In this document: piece after piece, positions 7,681-17,162 of the stretch
Numbering within the stretch: the first letter of the stretch is position 1
Layout of the letters: every line of letters starts with the position of its first letter
NCBI RefSeq assembly: GCF_016405985.1
Contig: NZ_JAEFCF010000009.1
Location: forward strand, 1-64,000
Reading direction: 5' to 3'
DNA: 64,000 nucleotides
Source: Paracoccus sp. IB05
Lineage (GTDB): Bacteria; Pseudomonadota; Alphaproteobacteria; Rhodobacterales; Rhodobacteraceae
The notes under the pieces: model-generated
Databases searched by the model: none
Told to the model about the DNA's origin: nothing
What the model saw: only the letters and a program-made list of their open reading frames with translations
Program-made: the position numbers and the translations under genes

Positions 7681-8379
7681 ATGGCAGACAGTTGTGTGAT
7701 TCGTGATGTCGTTCGTATTGTCGATGTCAAAAAGCTGAGACGCGCCGCTCTCGCGTCCTTTCTCGCATCCTGGGCAGAGGCAATGAAACTGGAGCTGGTC
7801 GGTGATGACCCTGCCGATGGCGGATATGACACTGGGATGAAGCCAAGGCTGACGATCCTCAGTGTCGGGGGGACAGGGATCAGAAAATGCACTCTGTTCG
7901 GCATTTCCGATCTTGAAGGGTTTGCGCTATCCAATTCACCGTGTCTGATCATATCGGATCTGAATGATGCTGAGGAAATGACCACTGCCGCGAAAGCAGG
8001 TTTCAGAGGTTTCATCACCACCGACACCGAGCCGGATCTGGCAATGAGGACACTGACCTTCGTTCTGGGAGGCGGAGTGTCCTTTCCGCGCGAAGCGATT
8101 TTGCGGGAAAGAGTCAGGATATATGTCGATGTGAAATTTGTCGGGGACAGCCCGGGTTCCCTGACGAATTTGACGCCCCGGCAGCATGAAGTGCTGGATT
8201 GTCTCTGCAAGGGCAGATCGAACAAGCTGATAGGGCGCGATCTGGATATGCAGGAATCTACCGTCAAGGTGCACGTCCGGCAGATCATGCGCAAACTTGG
8301 GGCGGCAAACCGTACGCAGGTGGCCTTGTTTGCGGGGAACCGCGTCAATGGCCACATTCTGGATCAAAAAACGAAATAG
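7681..8379 (+). CDS. LuxR-family transcriptional regulator
   Basis: 232 residues from ATG 7681; ggag lies 8 bases upstream, a better spacing than for the ATG at 7675. The C-terminal ~65 residues are a clear LuxR/FixJ helix-turn-helix (LTPRQHEVLDCLCKGRSNKL then ESTVKVHVRQIMRKL). The N-terminal part resembles a response-regulator receiver fold (LIISDLNDAEEMTTAAKAGF) but the acidic pocket and phosphoacceptor are not convincing, so it may not be phosphorylated. It precedes the RTX/type I secretion genes on the same strand and is the obvious candidate for their regulator. Confidence 0.83.
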   Translation: MADSCVIRDVVRIVDVKKLRRAALASFLASWAEAMKLELVGDDPADGGYDTGMKPRLTILSVGGTGIRKCTLFGISDLEGFALSNSPCLIISDLNDAEEMTTAAKAGFRGFITTDTEPDLAMRTLTFVLGGGVSFPREAILRERVRIYVDVKFVGDSPGSLTNLTPRQHEVLDCLCKGRSNKLIGRDLDMQESTVKVHVRQIMRKLGAANRTQVALFAGNRVNGHILDQKTK

Positions 8380-8559
8380 CAATTGGCCAAACCCATCCTC
8401 GCCATTGAGAATGCGGGTTCATTCCGATGTTTTCGGCAGCATGGGCTCAGATATGCTCTGTTCAGGAGGAGGGCATACATCTGAAGGTGTAGATACGTAA
8501 TTGCATTGGCCTGACTCACCCGCGAGCCGCTATTCCTGTAGCAGTCACAGGAGATCGCC

Positions 8560-10026
8560 ATGAGTTTTCGAACAGGCTATTCTGGCCGGGGCCATTGCAC
8601 CGAAAGACTGCCGCCGGGCGCGATGTCCTGCACATCGCCGCGTGAAACCGTGACGACAGGCAGTCTCACGGTGGTATCCGCAATCTCGGTTACGGTCTCG
8701 GTGGCTGTGGACGCCTATGGCGCGGCGACGCTGGCCGATGCAGTCCTTACCGTAAATGTCGTCAGTCGCGGGCTGCTGAGTTTCGCCTATGGCCAGGCCA
8801 GCATCTTTGGCGCGGCATCCGGCCCGGATGGCGAATCCGGCTATGTCTCGGGGTATATTGGCGTCGATCTTGCGGGCCAGGGGCCGCTGGATTTGCAGGC
8901 CACTGCCCAGGGGGACGCCGCTGTGATGTCAGGTGGGCTGTCCTTCCTTTCGGTCACGCTGGCACTTCCGCAAATGCTCGGGTTCACCTCGTCCGGGCAG
9001 GCGTCGGACGCGGCGGGCTCCCAGGGCGGGGCCATGAGCGGCAATGTGGCCACGTTTGCGGCAAATATCACGGCAGCTGGCGAAAACAGCTCTGCTGAGC
9101 TTCAGGCCGACATCTTTGCCGTCGAGGGCCAGATGTCTTCGGTCGTGATGTCAGCACAGGCCGCAGTTTACCAAGAAATTGAATTCACGACGATTACCGG
9201 GACGCGCCAGGCCGATATGATCACCACAGGCGCCGGTGACACGCTGCTTTATGCCGGGGCGGGGAAGGACATGATCCGGGCCGGTATCGGCGATGACTGG
9301 CTGTTTGCAGAGGATGGTAAAGACAGTGTTTTCGCGGGTGAGGGAGATGACGCAGCCTTTGGCGGCACCGGTGAGGACGGTCTCTGGGGCGAAGGGGGAG
9401 ACGACTGGCTTTTCGGCGGGCGCGGTGATGACAGCCTCTTTGGCGGCTCCGGCGAGGATATGGTGCTGGGCGGTGCGGGGAGTGATTCCCTTGACGGTGG
9501 TGCCGGCAATGATCTGTTTGATGGGGGGATCGGCCGGGATATCCTGACGGGCGGTGCCGGCAATGATGTTTTCCGCATGGGCGCGCGCGGCGGGGATGAC
9601 GACGATATTTACCGCGGCGGCAGCGGTGCGGATCTTTGGCTGATCACCGATCGTTTCGATGATGATGTTATCCAGGATTTTCGTATCGCCGAAGGGGACC
9701 GGCTTATGGGGCCAGGCGCGGGCTGGGATGATCCCGCGACAATGGCGCTTCGAAACGGAACCATGCTGTCACTCGGCCGCAGCGCCTGTGACAGGGATGA
9801 TCTGGAAATCACCTTCCGGTTTGATGGCCGGACTTCGGTTCTCACACTTGACGAGTTCTTTGTATTGAATCCCGGCTATGGATCCGCAATCCCCATCAGG
9901 GGAATGCTCAGCGATTATCAGGCCGAGGCCATCATGCGAGATGTATTTGGCGATGACGCTGGCGTATATGCAGACTCGCAGGCCTATTTGCTTGTAATCG
10001 GAAATCAGATCAGCGACCTGGGCTGA
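8560..10026 (+). CDS. RTX calcium-binding protein, probable T1SS substrate
   Basis: 488 residues, start supported by caggaga 6-12 bases before the ATG. Residues ~1-215 are a beta-rich, Ala/Gly/Val-rich region with no recognised domain and no Sec signal. Residues ~220-345 hold about 12 consecutive RTX nonapeptides of the GGxGxDxLx type (GGRGDDSLFGGSGEDMVLGG). The C-terminal ~140 residues (DFRIAEGDRLM onward) resemble the region after RTX blocks that carries the type I secretion signal. It should be exported to the cell exterior or surface and fold on binding calcium. The exporter is encoded downstream at 13987-17162. Confidence 0.87.
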   Translation: MSFRTGYSGRGHCTERLPPGAMSCTSPRETVTTGSLTVVSAISVTVSVAVDAYGAATLADAVLTVNVVSRGLLSFAYGQASIFGAASGPDGESGYVSGYIGVDLAGQGPLDLQATAQGDAAVMSGGLSFLSVTLALPQMLGFTSSGQASDAAGSQGGAMSGNVATFAANITAAGENSSAELQADIFAVEGQMSSVVMSAQAAVYQEIEFTTITGTRQADMITTGAGDTLLYAGAGKDMIRAGIGDDWLFAEDGKDSVFAGEGDDAAFGGTGEDGLWGEGGDDWLFGGRGDDSLFGGSGEDMVLGGAGSDSLDGGAGNDLFDGGIGRDILTGGAGNDVFRMGARGGDDDDIYRGGSGADLWLITDRFDDDVIQDFRIAEGDRLMGPGAGWDDPATMALRNGTMLSLGRSACDRDDLEITFRFDGRTSVLTLDEFFVLNPGYGSAIPIRGMLSDYQAEAIMRDVFGDDAGVYADSQAYLLVIGNQISDLG

Positions 10027-10048
10027 TAATCCTCAATGCTATGAAATT

Positions 10049-10084
10049 TATATATGCCGGGGGCTTTGCCTCCGGCATATATAT
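10049..10084 (+). terminator. hairpin after first RTX gene
   Basis: Near-perfect stem tatatgccgg...ccggcatata around a short ctttg-type loop, 25 bases after the stop at 10026 and followed by atccttttg. The U-run is weak, so it may be a terminator or an mRNA-stabilising stem. Confidence 0.55.
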
Positions 10085-10223
10085 ATCCTTTTGTCACCTG
10101 TTTTGAAATTTCAGGTTACGCCCTTAGTATTATGCAACCTTCGCGCCTTTGTGCTGTCTGAATAACTGGAATAGTAAATGATGGCCGGGATCTGCCGGGA
10201 CAGCGAACCAACAGGAGATTGAT

Positions 10224-10499
10224 ATGACCTACTGGAACAATTCGGACGTCGACTTCGATGCCAGCTATGACTATTCGGCGACCGTCGATATCGACTACAG
10301 TGCAGTTGTGGATTTCACCAGCGACGTTTCGGTGAATCACGACTACAATGTCGATGTCTGCATCGACGGCAACGAAGCGGTGTTCTCGATTGACGTTCAG
10401 GCCTATGGCGATGACAGTGCAACCGAGCTGAACCTTGTCGTTTTCGTCAATGATGACTACTCGTCCATCACGGCAACCGGCTGGGCTGCCGTTGCCTGA
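10224..10499 (+). CDS. small Asp-rich protein between RTX genes (91 aa)
   Basis: 91 residues, start supported by acaggag 5 bases before the ATG and bounded by two hairpins, so probably its own transcript. Extremely acidic: about 17 Asp and very few basic residues, in an alternating pattern (SATVDIDYSAVVDFTSDVS) that predicts beta-strands with Asp at one face. One cysteine near the middle; no signal peptide and no RTX motif. The VQAYGDDSATELNLVV stretch is vaguely like VAVDAYGAATLADAVLTV in the upstream RTX protein. It could be a small calcium-binding or secreted partner of the type I system; this is inference from position and composition. Confidence 0.68.
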   Translation: MTYWNNSDVDFDASYDYSATVDIDYSAVVDFTSDVSVNHDYNVDVCIDGNEAVFSIDVQAYGDDSATELNLVVFVNDDYSSITATGWAAVA

Positions 10500-10544
10500 C
10501 CTGCAATATCGTTCCCCTGGTATGGCCGGGGCATAACGAGGAGT

Positions 10545-10571
10545 GGCCTCGCGTCGCGAGGCCCTCTTTTT
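10545..10571 (+). terminator. rho-independent terminator
   Basis: Perfect 8-bp stem ggcctcgc / gcgaggcc with loop gtc (10545-10563), followed by ctcttttt. It sits 46 bases after the stop of the small Asp-rich gene. Confidence 0.85.
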
Positions 10572-10620
10572 CGCCGGGAGATCCTTTCTGACTGTAATAT
10601 TTCAGCAAAACGGCCTGATA

Positions 10621-10679
10621 TTCAGATGAAGTGAATAACCGGATATTCGAATCTGAAAATAATCATTATCCGGAAATAT
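10621..10679. promoter_or_regulatory. interleaved inverted repeats upstream of large RTX gene
   Basis: AT-rich segment with two interlocked inverted repeats: ttcagat (10621-10627) with atctgaa (10651-10657), and ccggata (10639-10645) with tatccgg (10667-10673). The right end includes cggaaatat (10671-10679), shared with the region upstream of the LuxR-type gene. Plausible operator/promoter for the RTX-exporter operon. Confidence 0.35.
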
Positions 10680-10765
10680 GACCATTTTTATCAACGAAAA
10701 CGCGACTGCTGAAATATCTGCCGGATATCCTTCCGGTTTCAATGATGATGTTCTGGAGATGCGAT

Positions 10766-13700
10766 ATGGTTACTGTTCAGTCGACAAGAATAATCACGTC
10801 GCGGGCCAGAACGCCTGACCCCCTTATCATCCCGCCTGCACCACCGGCAGGGGTAGCGGCGGTCGCATTTGTTGCGGCTTCGGGTCATACCGTCATTACC
10901 GGCACCGAGGGGGCGGATACGCCGACCCGCGCCGAAAATGGCAGGCTGCGGATTGAAGGTCTCGGCGGGAATGATGTGATCACGGTCGCACCGAACAGCA
11001 CGGGCGGCGATTATCTGGACGGTGGCGCCGGCGACGATACGCTGAACGGCGCCGGGTCGGACGATATTCTGGTCGGTGGCGCCGGGCGCGATGTGCTGAA
11101 CGGCGGGGCGGGCGTCGATACGGCGGATTACACCGCCTCGGACGCGGCGGTGACGGTGATCCTCGCGGCCGATCCGACGAAAACGGCACGCGGCAATGGC
11201 GGTCACGCGACGGGCGATGTGCTCTCTGGCATCGAGAACCTGACCGGTTCGGCCTTTGACGATCTGCTGAGCGGCAACCGGCTTGACAATCAGCTCGTCG
11301 GCAATGGCGGGGATGACATTCTGCGCGGCATGGATGGCAATGACATCCTGTTCGGCGACAGCATGGCTGATGCCAATCTGGACGGGGTGGCCGATGATCT
11401 GGACGGTGATGGCCTGCCTGATGGCACCAATACCGATCCGTCCGGCGGCAATGATCTGCTGGATGGCGGCTTCGGCGATGACCGACTTTATGGCGGCGGC
11501 GGGGATGACACGCTGCAGGGCGGATTTGGCCATGACACCGTCTTTGGCGGGTTCGGCGCCGATCTCTTGAATGGCGGCGATGGCGATGACGTGCTGGACG
11601 GCGGCGCGGGCGCTGACACGCTTTTGGGCAGCCTGGGCCATGACCTCATCCGCGGCGGGGATGGCGATGATTTCCTGAATGGCTCGATCGGCAATGACAG
11701 CCTTTATGGCGGTGTCGGCGCAGATGAGATCCTCGCAGGTGACGGCAATGATCTGGCCGATGGCGGCGAGGGCGATGACCGGCTGATCGGCAATGGCGGT
11801 CATGACAGCCTGACGGGTGGCGGCGGCAATGACCGGATCGAGGGCAATGAAGGCAATGACAGCCTCTATGGTGGCAGCGGCGATGATACGCTGACTGGCG
11901 GCAATGGCGCCAATGTGCTGGATGGCGGCGATGGCATCGACACCGCCGATTTCTCGGCGGGGGGCGCGGTCGGGTATGACATGGGGTCCGGCACCGGCAG
12001 CGGAGCGGCTGCGGGATCCGTCCTGATCAGCATTGAATCGGTGATCGGCTCGGGCTTTGGCGATATTCTGATCGGCGATGCCTCGGCCAATACCTTCATC
12101 GGCGGGGCAGGGGCAGATACGCTGATCGGCCAGGGCGGCAATGACACGGCGGATTATTCCGCCTCGGCGGCGGCGGTGAATGTCAGCCTCAACACCACAG
12201 TTGCAGACCCGGTTGCGGTCGGGATCGGTCTGGGCGGCGATGCCGAAGGGGACCGCCTGCAACTGATCGAGCGGCTGATCGGATCTGCCTTTGATGACAC
12301 CCTGACCGGGGGAGAGCTGAACGACACATTGATGGGCGGGGGTGGGGCGGATCTGCTGACCGGCGGCCTTGGTAGTGATACGGCGGAGTATTCTACTTCT
12401 GCCACGGCAGTATCGGTGCAGCTGACCACCGGCGGTGGGGCGATCACAGCCGGCGGCGACGCGGCGGGCGATGTTCTGAGCGGCATCGAAAACCTGATCG
12501 GATCTGCCCATGCCGATTTCCTCGCCGGAAATGAGGGCGCCAATCGTCTGACCGGCGGCGCGGGCAATGACCTTTTGCGCGGCGGGGCGGGCGCGGATAC
12601 GCTTCTGGGCGGCGATGGCATCGATACGGCGGATTATTCGACCTCGGCGCTTGGGGTGATCGCACTGCTCAGCGACGCGGCGGATGGCGGGTTCCTGTCA
12701 TCGGGCGGCGATGCGGCGGGCGATCTGCTGAACGGGATCGAGAACCTGATCGGCTCGGCTCAGGCGGATCAGCTGATCGGGTCGGGCGCGGCCAACCGGC
12801 TGGAAGGCGGCGCGGGCAATGACCTTTTGCGCGGCAATGGCGGCGCGGATCTGCTGATCGGCGGCGATGGGGTCGATACTGCCAGCTATGCCAATTCCGC
12901 CTCGGGGGTCTTTGTCACCCTGACAGATAGCGGCTTTGGCACCGGGATCGGCGGTGATGCGGCGGGCGACCAGCTCAGCACCATCGAGAACCTGATCGGC
13001 TCGGCTTACGGCGATCTTCTGGTCGGCAATTCCGGCGCCAACCAGATGCAGGGCGGCGCCGGCGACGACATTTTCCGCGCGGGCCCTGGCGCCGATATCC
13101 TGGTGGGCGGCGATGGGGTCGACACGGCAGATTATTCGCTTTCGGCGGGCGCGGTCTTCGCGCGGCTCTATTCCGGCACCAGCGGCTCGGCCAGCCAGGG
13201 CGGCGATGCGGCAGGCGATGCGCTGTTGCAGATGGAAAACGCCGTCGGCTCGGCCTTCAACGATCTGCTGCACGGATCGGAACAGGCCAACCGGCTGGAG
13301 GGCGGGCTGGGGAATGACCAGCTGGTGGGCTTTGCCGGGGCGGATACGCTGATTGGCGGGGCTGGGCTTGATACCGCAGACTATTCGGCCTCGACTGCGG
13401 GGGTGAATGTCGGCCTCAGCGCGACCGGCAGCACGCTGGGGGCCGGGGGCGACGCCGAAGGCGATATCCTGAACGGGATCGAGGCGCTGATCGGTTCGGC
13501 TTTCAGTGACCAGCTGGTCGGCAGTGCTGCGGACAACAGAATCGTCAGCGGTGCCGGCAATGATCTGATCTATGGCGGCGGCGGCGAGGATCTGCTGGTG
13601 GCCAGCGGCGCGGGCACCCGCAATATCTTCGGAGACGGGCCAGGCACGGTGGCCGGGATGGACACGTTCCGCATTCTGGCCGGCACCAATACGATCCGCG

Positions 13701-13918
13701 ACTATCAGGCGGGCGAGGATCTGCAGCTCAACAGCCTTGATGCCGGGGGGATCTCGCTGGTCGGGCTGGCCGGGGGGCTGCTGGCCGGGCGCTTTGTCGG
13801 CGCAACCCACACGACCTATGTCCTCCTCGGCACCACGGCTGATGTCGCCGCGGCCTCTGCGGCGCTGACTTTCCTTGTGCAGAACGACCTGACCGTCGAC
13901 CCGGGCCTGATCGCCTGA
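10766..13918 (+). CDS. large RTX repeat protein, T1SS substrate
   Basis: 1050 residues from ATG 10766 (tggag 8 bases upstream); an in-frame ATG at 10742 lacks a ribosome site. After ~50 N-terminal residues the protein is almost wholly repeats. Residues ~60-400 are dense RTX nonapeptides, including a calcium-loop-like insert with DANLDGVADDLDGDG at ~205. From ~400 to 950 there are about seven longer modules, each built as a GVDTADYS-type strand, GGDAAGD, an IENLIGSA-type helix or turn, then two or three GGAGNDLL nonapeptides. The final ~100 residues (TFRILAGTNTIRDYQAGEDL) fit a type I secretion signal region. Likely a secreted or surface calcium-dependent adhesin or matrix protein. Genes for exporter components follow 68 bases later. 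Confidence 0.9.
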   Translation: MVTVQSTRIITSRARTPDPLIIPPAPPAGVAAVAFVAASGHTVITGTEGADTPTRAENGRLRIEGLGGNDVITVAPNSTGGDYLDGGAGDDTLNGAGSDDILVGGAGRDVLNGGAGVDTADYTASDAAVTVILAADPTKTARGNGGHATGDVLSGIENLTGSAFDDLLSGNRLDNQLVGNGGDDILRGMDGNDILFGDSMADANLDGVADDLDGDGLPDGTNTDPSGGNDLLDGGFGDDRLYGGGGDDTLQGGFGHDTVFGGFGADLLNGGDGDDVLDGGAGADTLLGSLGHDLIRGGDGDDFLNGSIGNDSLYGGVGADEILAGDGNDLADGGEGDDRLIGNGGHDSLTGGGGNDRIEGNEGNDSLYGGSGDDTLTGGNGANVLDGGDGIDTADFSAGGAVGYDMGSGTGSGAAAGSVLISIESVIGSGFGDILIGDASANTFIGGAGADTLIGQGGNDTADYSASAAAVNVSLNTTVADPVAVGIGLGGDAEGDRLQLIERLIGSAFDDTLTGGELNDTLMGGGGADLLTGGLGSDTAEYSTSATAVSVQLTTGGGAITAGGDAAGDVLSGIENLIGSAHADFLAGNEGANRLTGGAGNDLLRGGAGADTLLGGDGIDTADYSTSALGVIALLSDAADGGFLSSGGDAAGDLLNGIENLIGSAQADQLIGSGAANRLEGGAGNDLLRGNGGADLLIGGDGVDTASYANSASGVFVTLTDSGFGTGIGGDAAGDQLSTIENLIGSAYGDLLVGNSGANQMQGGAGDDIFRAGPGADILVGGDGVDTADYSLSAGAVFARLYSGTSGSASQGGDAAGDALLQMENAVGSAFNDLLHGSEQANRLEGGLGNDQLVGFAGADTLIGGAGLDTADYSASTAGVNVGLSATGSTLGAGGDAEGDILNGIEALIGSAFSDQLVGSAADNRIVSGAGNDLIYGGGGEDLLVASGAGTRNIFGDGPGTVAGMDTFRILAGTNTIRDYQAGEDLQLNSLDAGGISLVGLAGGLLAGRFVGATHTTYVLLGTTADVAAASAALTFLVQNDLTVDPGLIA

Positions 13919-13986
13919 GGCCATTCCCTTCTTCCACGGCCCGGGATGGCCGGAAACGGCACCGGGAAAACAACGGAAAGCAGATC

Positions 13987-15795
13987 ATGGTCAGTGAAAA
14001 GACAGCTGCGCTACGCAATCAGAGCGGTGAACTCGACCGCGCGATCAGGGCCTGCCGGTCAGCGGCCTGGGTGATGTTTGCCTTCAGCCTTGCGATCAAT
14101 GTGCTGATGCTGGCCTCGCCGCTTTACATGCTCCAGGTCTATGACCGGGTGCTGGTGACGGGGCGGGTCGAGACGCTGATCATGCTGACGCTGCTGATCG
14201 CCGGGGCGCTGCTGGTTCTTGGGCTGCTCGATGCGCTCAGGGCGATGATGATGGTGCGGCTGGGCTGCTGGCTGAATGCGCGGCTGGGGCCGGTCTTGCT
14301 GGCAAGCGGGGTGCGGGCGCGGCTTGTCGGCGATACGGCGGGCGGGCAGATGCTGCGCGATCTCGCCCAGGTGCAGGGCTTCGTCTCCTCGCAGGGGCTG
14401 ATCATGTTCTTCGATGCGCCCTGGACGCCGGTCTTTTTGCTGCTGATCTGGTTTTTGCACCCGCTGATGGGGATGGTGGCTGTCACCGCCGCGGTGCTTT
14501 TGCTGGGGCTCAGCCTGTTGAATGAATGGCTGACCCGCAAGGCGACACTGAACGCGGCGCTGGCAGGCATGGCGGCGCAGGGCTCGGCGGATGCGACCAT
14601 CAGGAATGCTGAAGTGGTGCGCGCCATGGCCATGCTGCCCGCGCTCAGCGCCCGCTGGGAGGAAAGCAACAACGCGGCCCTCTCGGCCACCCAACGCGCC
14701 GCCGAGCGCGGCGCGCTGATCCTTGGCCTGACCAAGTTCCTGCGGCTTTTCGTGCAATCGGCCATACTTGGCCTCGGCGCCTGGCTGGTGATCAGGGGCA
14801 ATGTCTCGGGGGGGGTGATGATCGCCTCGTCGATCCTTCTGGGCCGCGCGCTTGGCCCGGTCGAGGCTGCGATGTCGACCTGGCGCAACTTCATGGGCGC
14901 GCGCATCGCGTTCCGGCGGCTGAAAACCCGGCTGGGTGCCATTCCCGCCGAACCGGAGCGCTTCCTGCTGCCGTCGCCCACCGGCCGTATCACGATGAAC
15001 CGTGTCAGTTTCATTCCGCAAGGCGCGCGTGCGCCGGTGCTGGACGGGGTCTCGCTGACCATCCGCCCGGGTGAGGTGACGGCGGTGATCGGCCCCTCGG
15101 CCGGCGGCAAAAGCACGCTGTGCCGGGTGCTTCTGGGCCTGAATGCGCCTGGCAGCGGCCAGATCCGGCTGGACGGATCCGAACTGCATCACTGGGATCC
15201 GTTGCAGCTTGGCCGCGCCTTTGGCTACCTGCCGCAGGATGTGGAGCTGTTTTCGGGCACCATCAGCGAGAATATTGCCCGCATGGGCCAGATCGACGAC
15301 GAGGCGGTCCTCAAGGCGGCACAGCTCGCCCATGCGCATGAGCTGATCCAGTCGCTGCCGCATGGCTACAATACCCAGATCGGCGAGGGCGGTGCCCGGC
15401 TCTCGGGCGGCCAGCGCCAGCGTATCGGTCTGGCCCGCGCGCTTTACGGCACGCCCTGCCTCGTGGTGCTCGATGAGCCGAATGCCAATCTCGACCAGGC
15501 CGGCGAGGCGGCTTTGTCGGCGGCGATCCGTGACATGCGCGGCGCGGGATCTGCCATGGTGATCGTGGGGCACCGGCCCTCGACGCTGGCCTGTGCCGAC
15601 CATCTGGTCTTTCTGCGCGACGGGCGCATCGAGATGCAGGGCCCGCGTGACGAAATTCTGGCGCGGCTGCGCAGCGGCTCTGCGGCGGCGGGCGGGATGG
15701 CCAGCGTGCCACGCGCAACGGAGGCCACAGCGGAGGGCGGCCCGGTCGTGAACCGCTCCGCCGCGCAGGGAAGCGAACGGGAGCTCCAGTCATGA
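13987..15795 (+). CDS. type I secretion ABC permease/ATPase (PrtD-like)
   Basis: 602 residues. The membrane half (~25-300) has the ABC exporter fold with a hydrophobic helix pair at ~28-90 (AWVMFAFSLAINVLMLASPL). The ATPase half holds Walker A GPSAGGKST (~368), the Q-loop YLPQDVELF, signature LSGGQRQRIG and Walker B CLVVLDEPNANLD. There is no N-terminal C39-like domain, as in PrtD/LipB-type exporters. It would power export of the RTX proteins through an HlyD adaptor and an outer-membrane TolC-type channel, the latter not in this window. It overlaps the next gene by 4 bases (ATGA), indicating translational coupling. Confidence 0.93.
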   Translation: MVSEKTAALRNQSGELDRAIRACRSAAWVMFAFSLAINVLMLASPLYMLQVYDRVLVTGRVETLIMLTLLIAGALLVLGLLDALRAMMMVRLGCWLNARLGPVLLASGVRARLVGDTAGGQMLRDLAQVQGFVSSQGLIMFFDAPWTPVFLLLIWFLHPLMGMVAVTAAVLLLGLSLLNEWLTRKATLNAALAGMAAQGSADATIRNAEVVRAMAMLPALSARWEESNNAALSATQRAAERGALILGLTKFLRLFVQSAILGLGAWLVIRGNVSGGVMIASSILLGRALGPVEAAMSTWRNFMGARIAFRRLKTRLGAIPAEPERFLLPSPTGRITMNRVSFIPQGARAPVLDGVSLTIRPGEVTAVIGPSAGGKSTLCRVLLGLNAPGSGQIRLDGSELHHWDPLQLGRAFGYLPQDVELFSGTISENIARMGQIDDEAVLKAAQLAHAHELIQSLPHGYNTQIGEGGARLSGGQRQRIGLARALYGTPCLVVLDEPNANLDQAGEAALSAAIRDMRGAGSAMVIVGHRPSTLACADHLVFLRDGRIEMQGPRDEILARLRSGSAAAGGMASVPRATEATAEGGPVVNRSAAQGSERELQS

Positions 15796-17162
15796 CCACC
15801 AGCAATGTGTCCCGGTTGCCCACGGTGAACTTTCGGCGCCCGCCGCTGGTTTTGACGGCCCCCGTGCAACCTCCGCCGGGGATCGGGCGGATCATATTCG
15901 GGCCGGCGCTGACGGGGTTTCTTCTGATCGCCATTTTCCTTGGTGGCTTTTCGGCCTGGGCCGCACTGGTGCCGATCGCCTCGGGCGCCGTGGCCTCGGG
16001 CGTCATCAGCCCGGACGGCAATCGCCGCATCATCCAGCATTATGAGGGTGGCATCATCGCCGAGATCCTGGTGCGCGACGGCGATGAGGTCGCGCAGGGG
16101 CAGCCGGTCATTGCGCTTGAGGGGCGTCAGGCACAGGCCAGCCATGATGCGGTGCTGGCGGAATACCAGACCGCCCTTGCGATTGTCGCGAGGCTTCGCG
16201 CCGAGACCCTGCAGGCCGAAACCGTCACCTACCCGCCGGAGCTGGTGGCGGATATGCCGGGCGCGCAGGCGGTGATCCATGACCAGAACGCCATTTTCGA
16301 ACGGCAGCGTGATTATCTCGCAGCGCAGAAGAGCATCCTGAAGTCCCGCGATGAACAGCTTATGGCCCAGGTTGCCGCGCTGGAAGCCCAGGGCAAAAGC
16401 ATTGAACGCCAGCTGGCGCTGAATGCCGAAGAGCTGGCAGCAAAACAGGCGCTGTTTGATACAGGGCTGGCGACCATGCCGCAGCTGCTGGAATTGCGGC
16501 GACAGGAGACGGCCCTGACCGGGGAAAGCGGTCGTCTGAGCGCGCTGATGTCCGAAGTGGGTGACAAACGCGCCGAAGTCGCGCTGCAGCTTCTGTCGCT
16601 GGATGCGGCGCGCGCGGATGAGCTGGCCACCGAGACAGATACGGCCCGCGCCCAGCTCGCCACCGTGACCGAGCAGCTGAATGTCAGCTCTGACATCCTC
16701 GGCCGTACCGTCCTGACCGCGCCGGTCAGTGGCAAGGTGGTGAATTCGCGCTTCATGTCTGCGGGCGGGGTGATCCGTCCGGCCGAGCCGATCATGGAGA
16801 TTGTCCCCGACCAGGAACGTCTGCTGATCGATGCGCGGATTTCCGTCATGGATATCGATTCCGTGCATAGCGGCATGGAGGCGGTGGTTCACCTGACTGC
16901 GCTGGCCTCGTTCCGGCTGCCGAAGATCAAGGGCAGGGTGATCTCGGTCTCGGGTGACCGGATGACCGATCCGGCCACCGGCCAGGCCTATTTCCTCGCC
17001 CGGGTCGAGGTATCCGACGAAAGCCTCGCGCTGATCGGAGACAATGAGCTGGTTCCCGGAATGCCTGCGGATGTGTTGCTGGTCACCTCGACGCGCACAA
17101 TGGCGGCCTATCTGTTCGAGCCGATCCTCGCGACCTTCAGGCGCAGCTTTCATGAAGAATAG
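15792..17162 (+). CDS. HlyD-family membrane fusion protein (T1SS adaptor)
   Basis: 456 residues. One N-terminal membrane helix (~36-60, GFLLIAIFLGGFSAWAALV) is followed by a barrel/lipoyl start (SGAVASGVISPDGNRRIIQH then GGIIAEILVRDGDEVAQGQP). A long helical hairpin lies at ~110-300, then the returning lipoyl half (TVLTAPVSGKVVNSRFMSAG) and a C-terminal beta domain ending MAAYLFEPILATFRRSF. This is the PrtE/HlyD order. It bridges the ABC exporter and the outer-membrane channel across the periplasm. The ATGA overlap with the exporter gene shows coupled expression. Confidence 0.93.
   Translation: MTTSNVSRLPTVNFRRPPLVLTAPVQPPPGIGRIIFGPALTGFLLIAIFLGGFSAWAALVPIASGAVASGVISPDGNRRIIQHYEGGIIAEILVRDGDEVAQGQPVIALEGRQAQASHDAVLAEYQTALAIVARLRAETLQAETVTYPPELVADMPGAQAVIHDQNAIFERQRDYLAAQKSILKSRDEQLMAQVAALEAQGKSIERQLALNAEELAAKQALFDTGLATMPQLLELRRQETALTGESGRLSALMSEVGDKRAEVALQLLSLDAARADELATETDTARAQLATVTEQLNVSSDILGRTVLTAPVSGKVVNSRFMSAGGVIRPAEPIMEIVPDQERLLIDARISVMDIDSVHSGMEAVVHLTALASFRLPKIKGRVISVSGDRMTDPATGQAYFLARVEVSDESLALIGDNELVPGMPADVLLVTSTRTMAAYLFEPILATFRRSFHEE

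Noticed and set aside
11440-11920. Regular DNA repeats that might suggest a CRISPR-like array
   Set aside because: The units are 27-base codons for RTX nonapeptides without distinct spacers; they are part of a coding sequence.
10739-12511. 590-codon open frame on the minus strand with Ala/Ile-rich repeats
   Set aside because: It is the mirror of the RTX repeats of the large plus-strand gene; repeat periodicity keeps antisense frames open. No ribosome site or domain.
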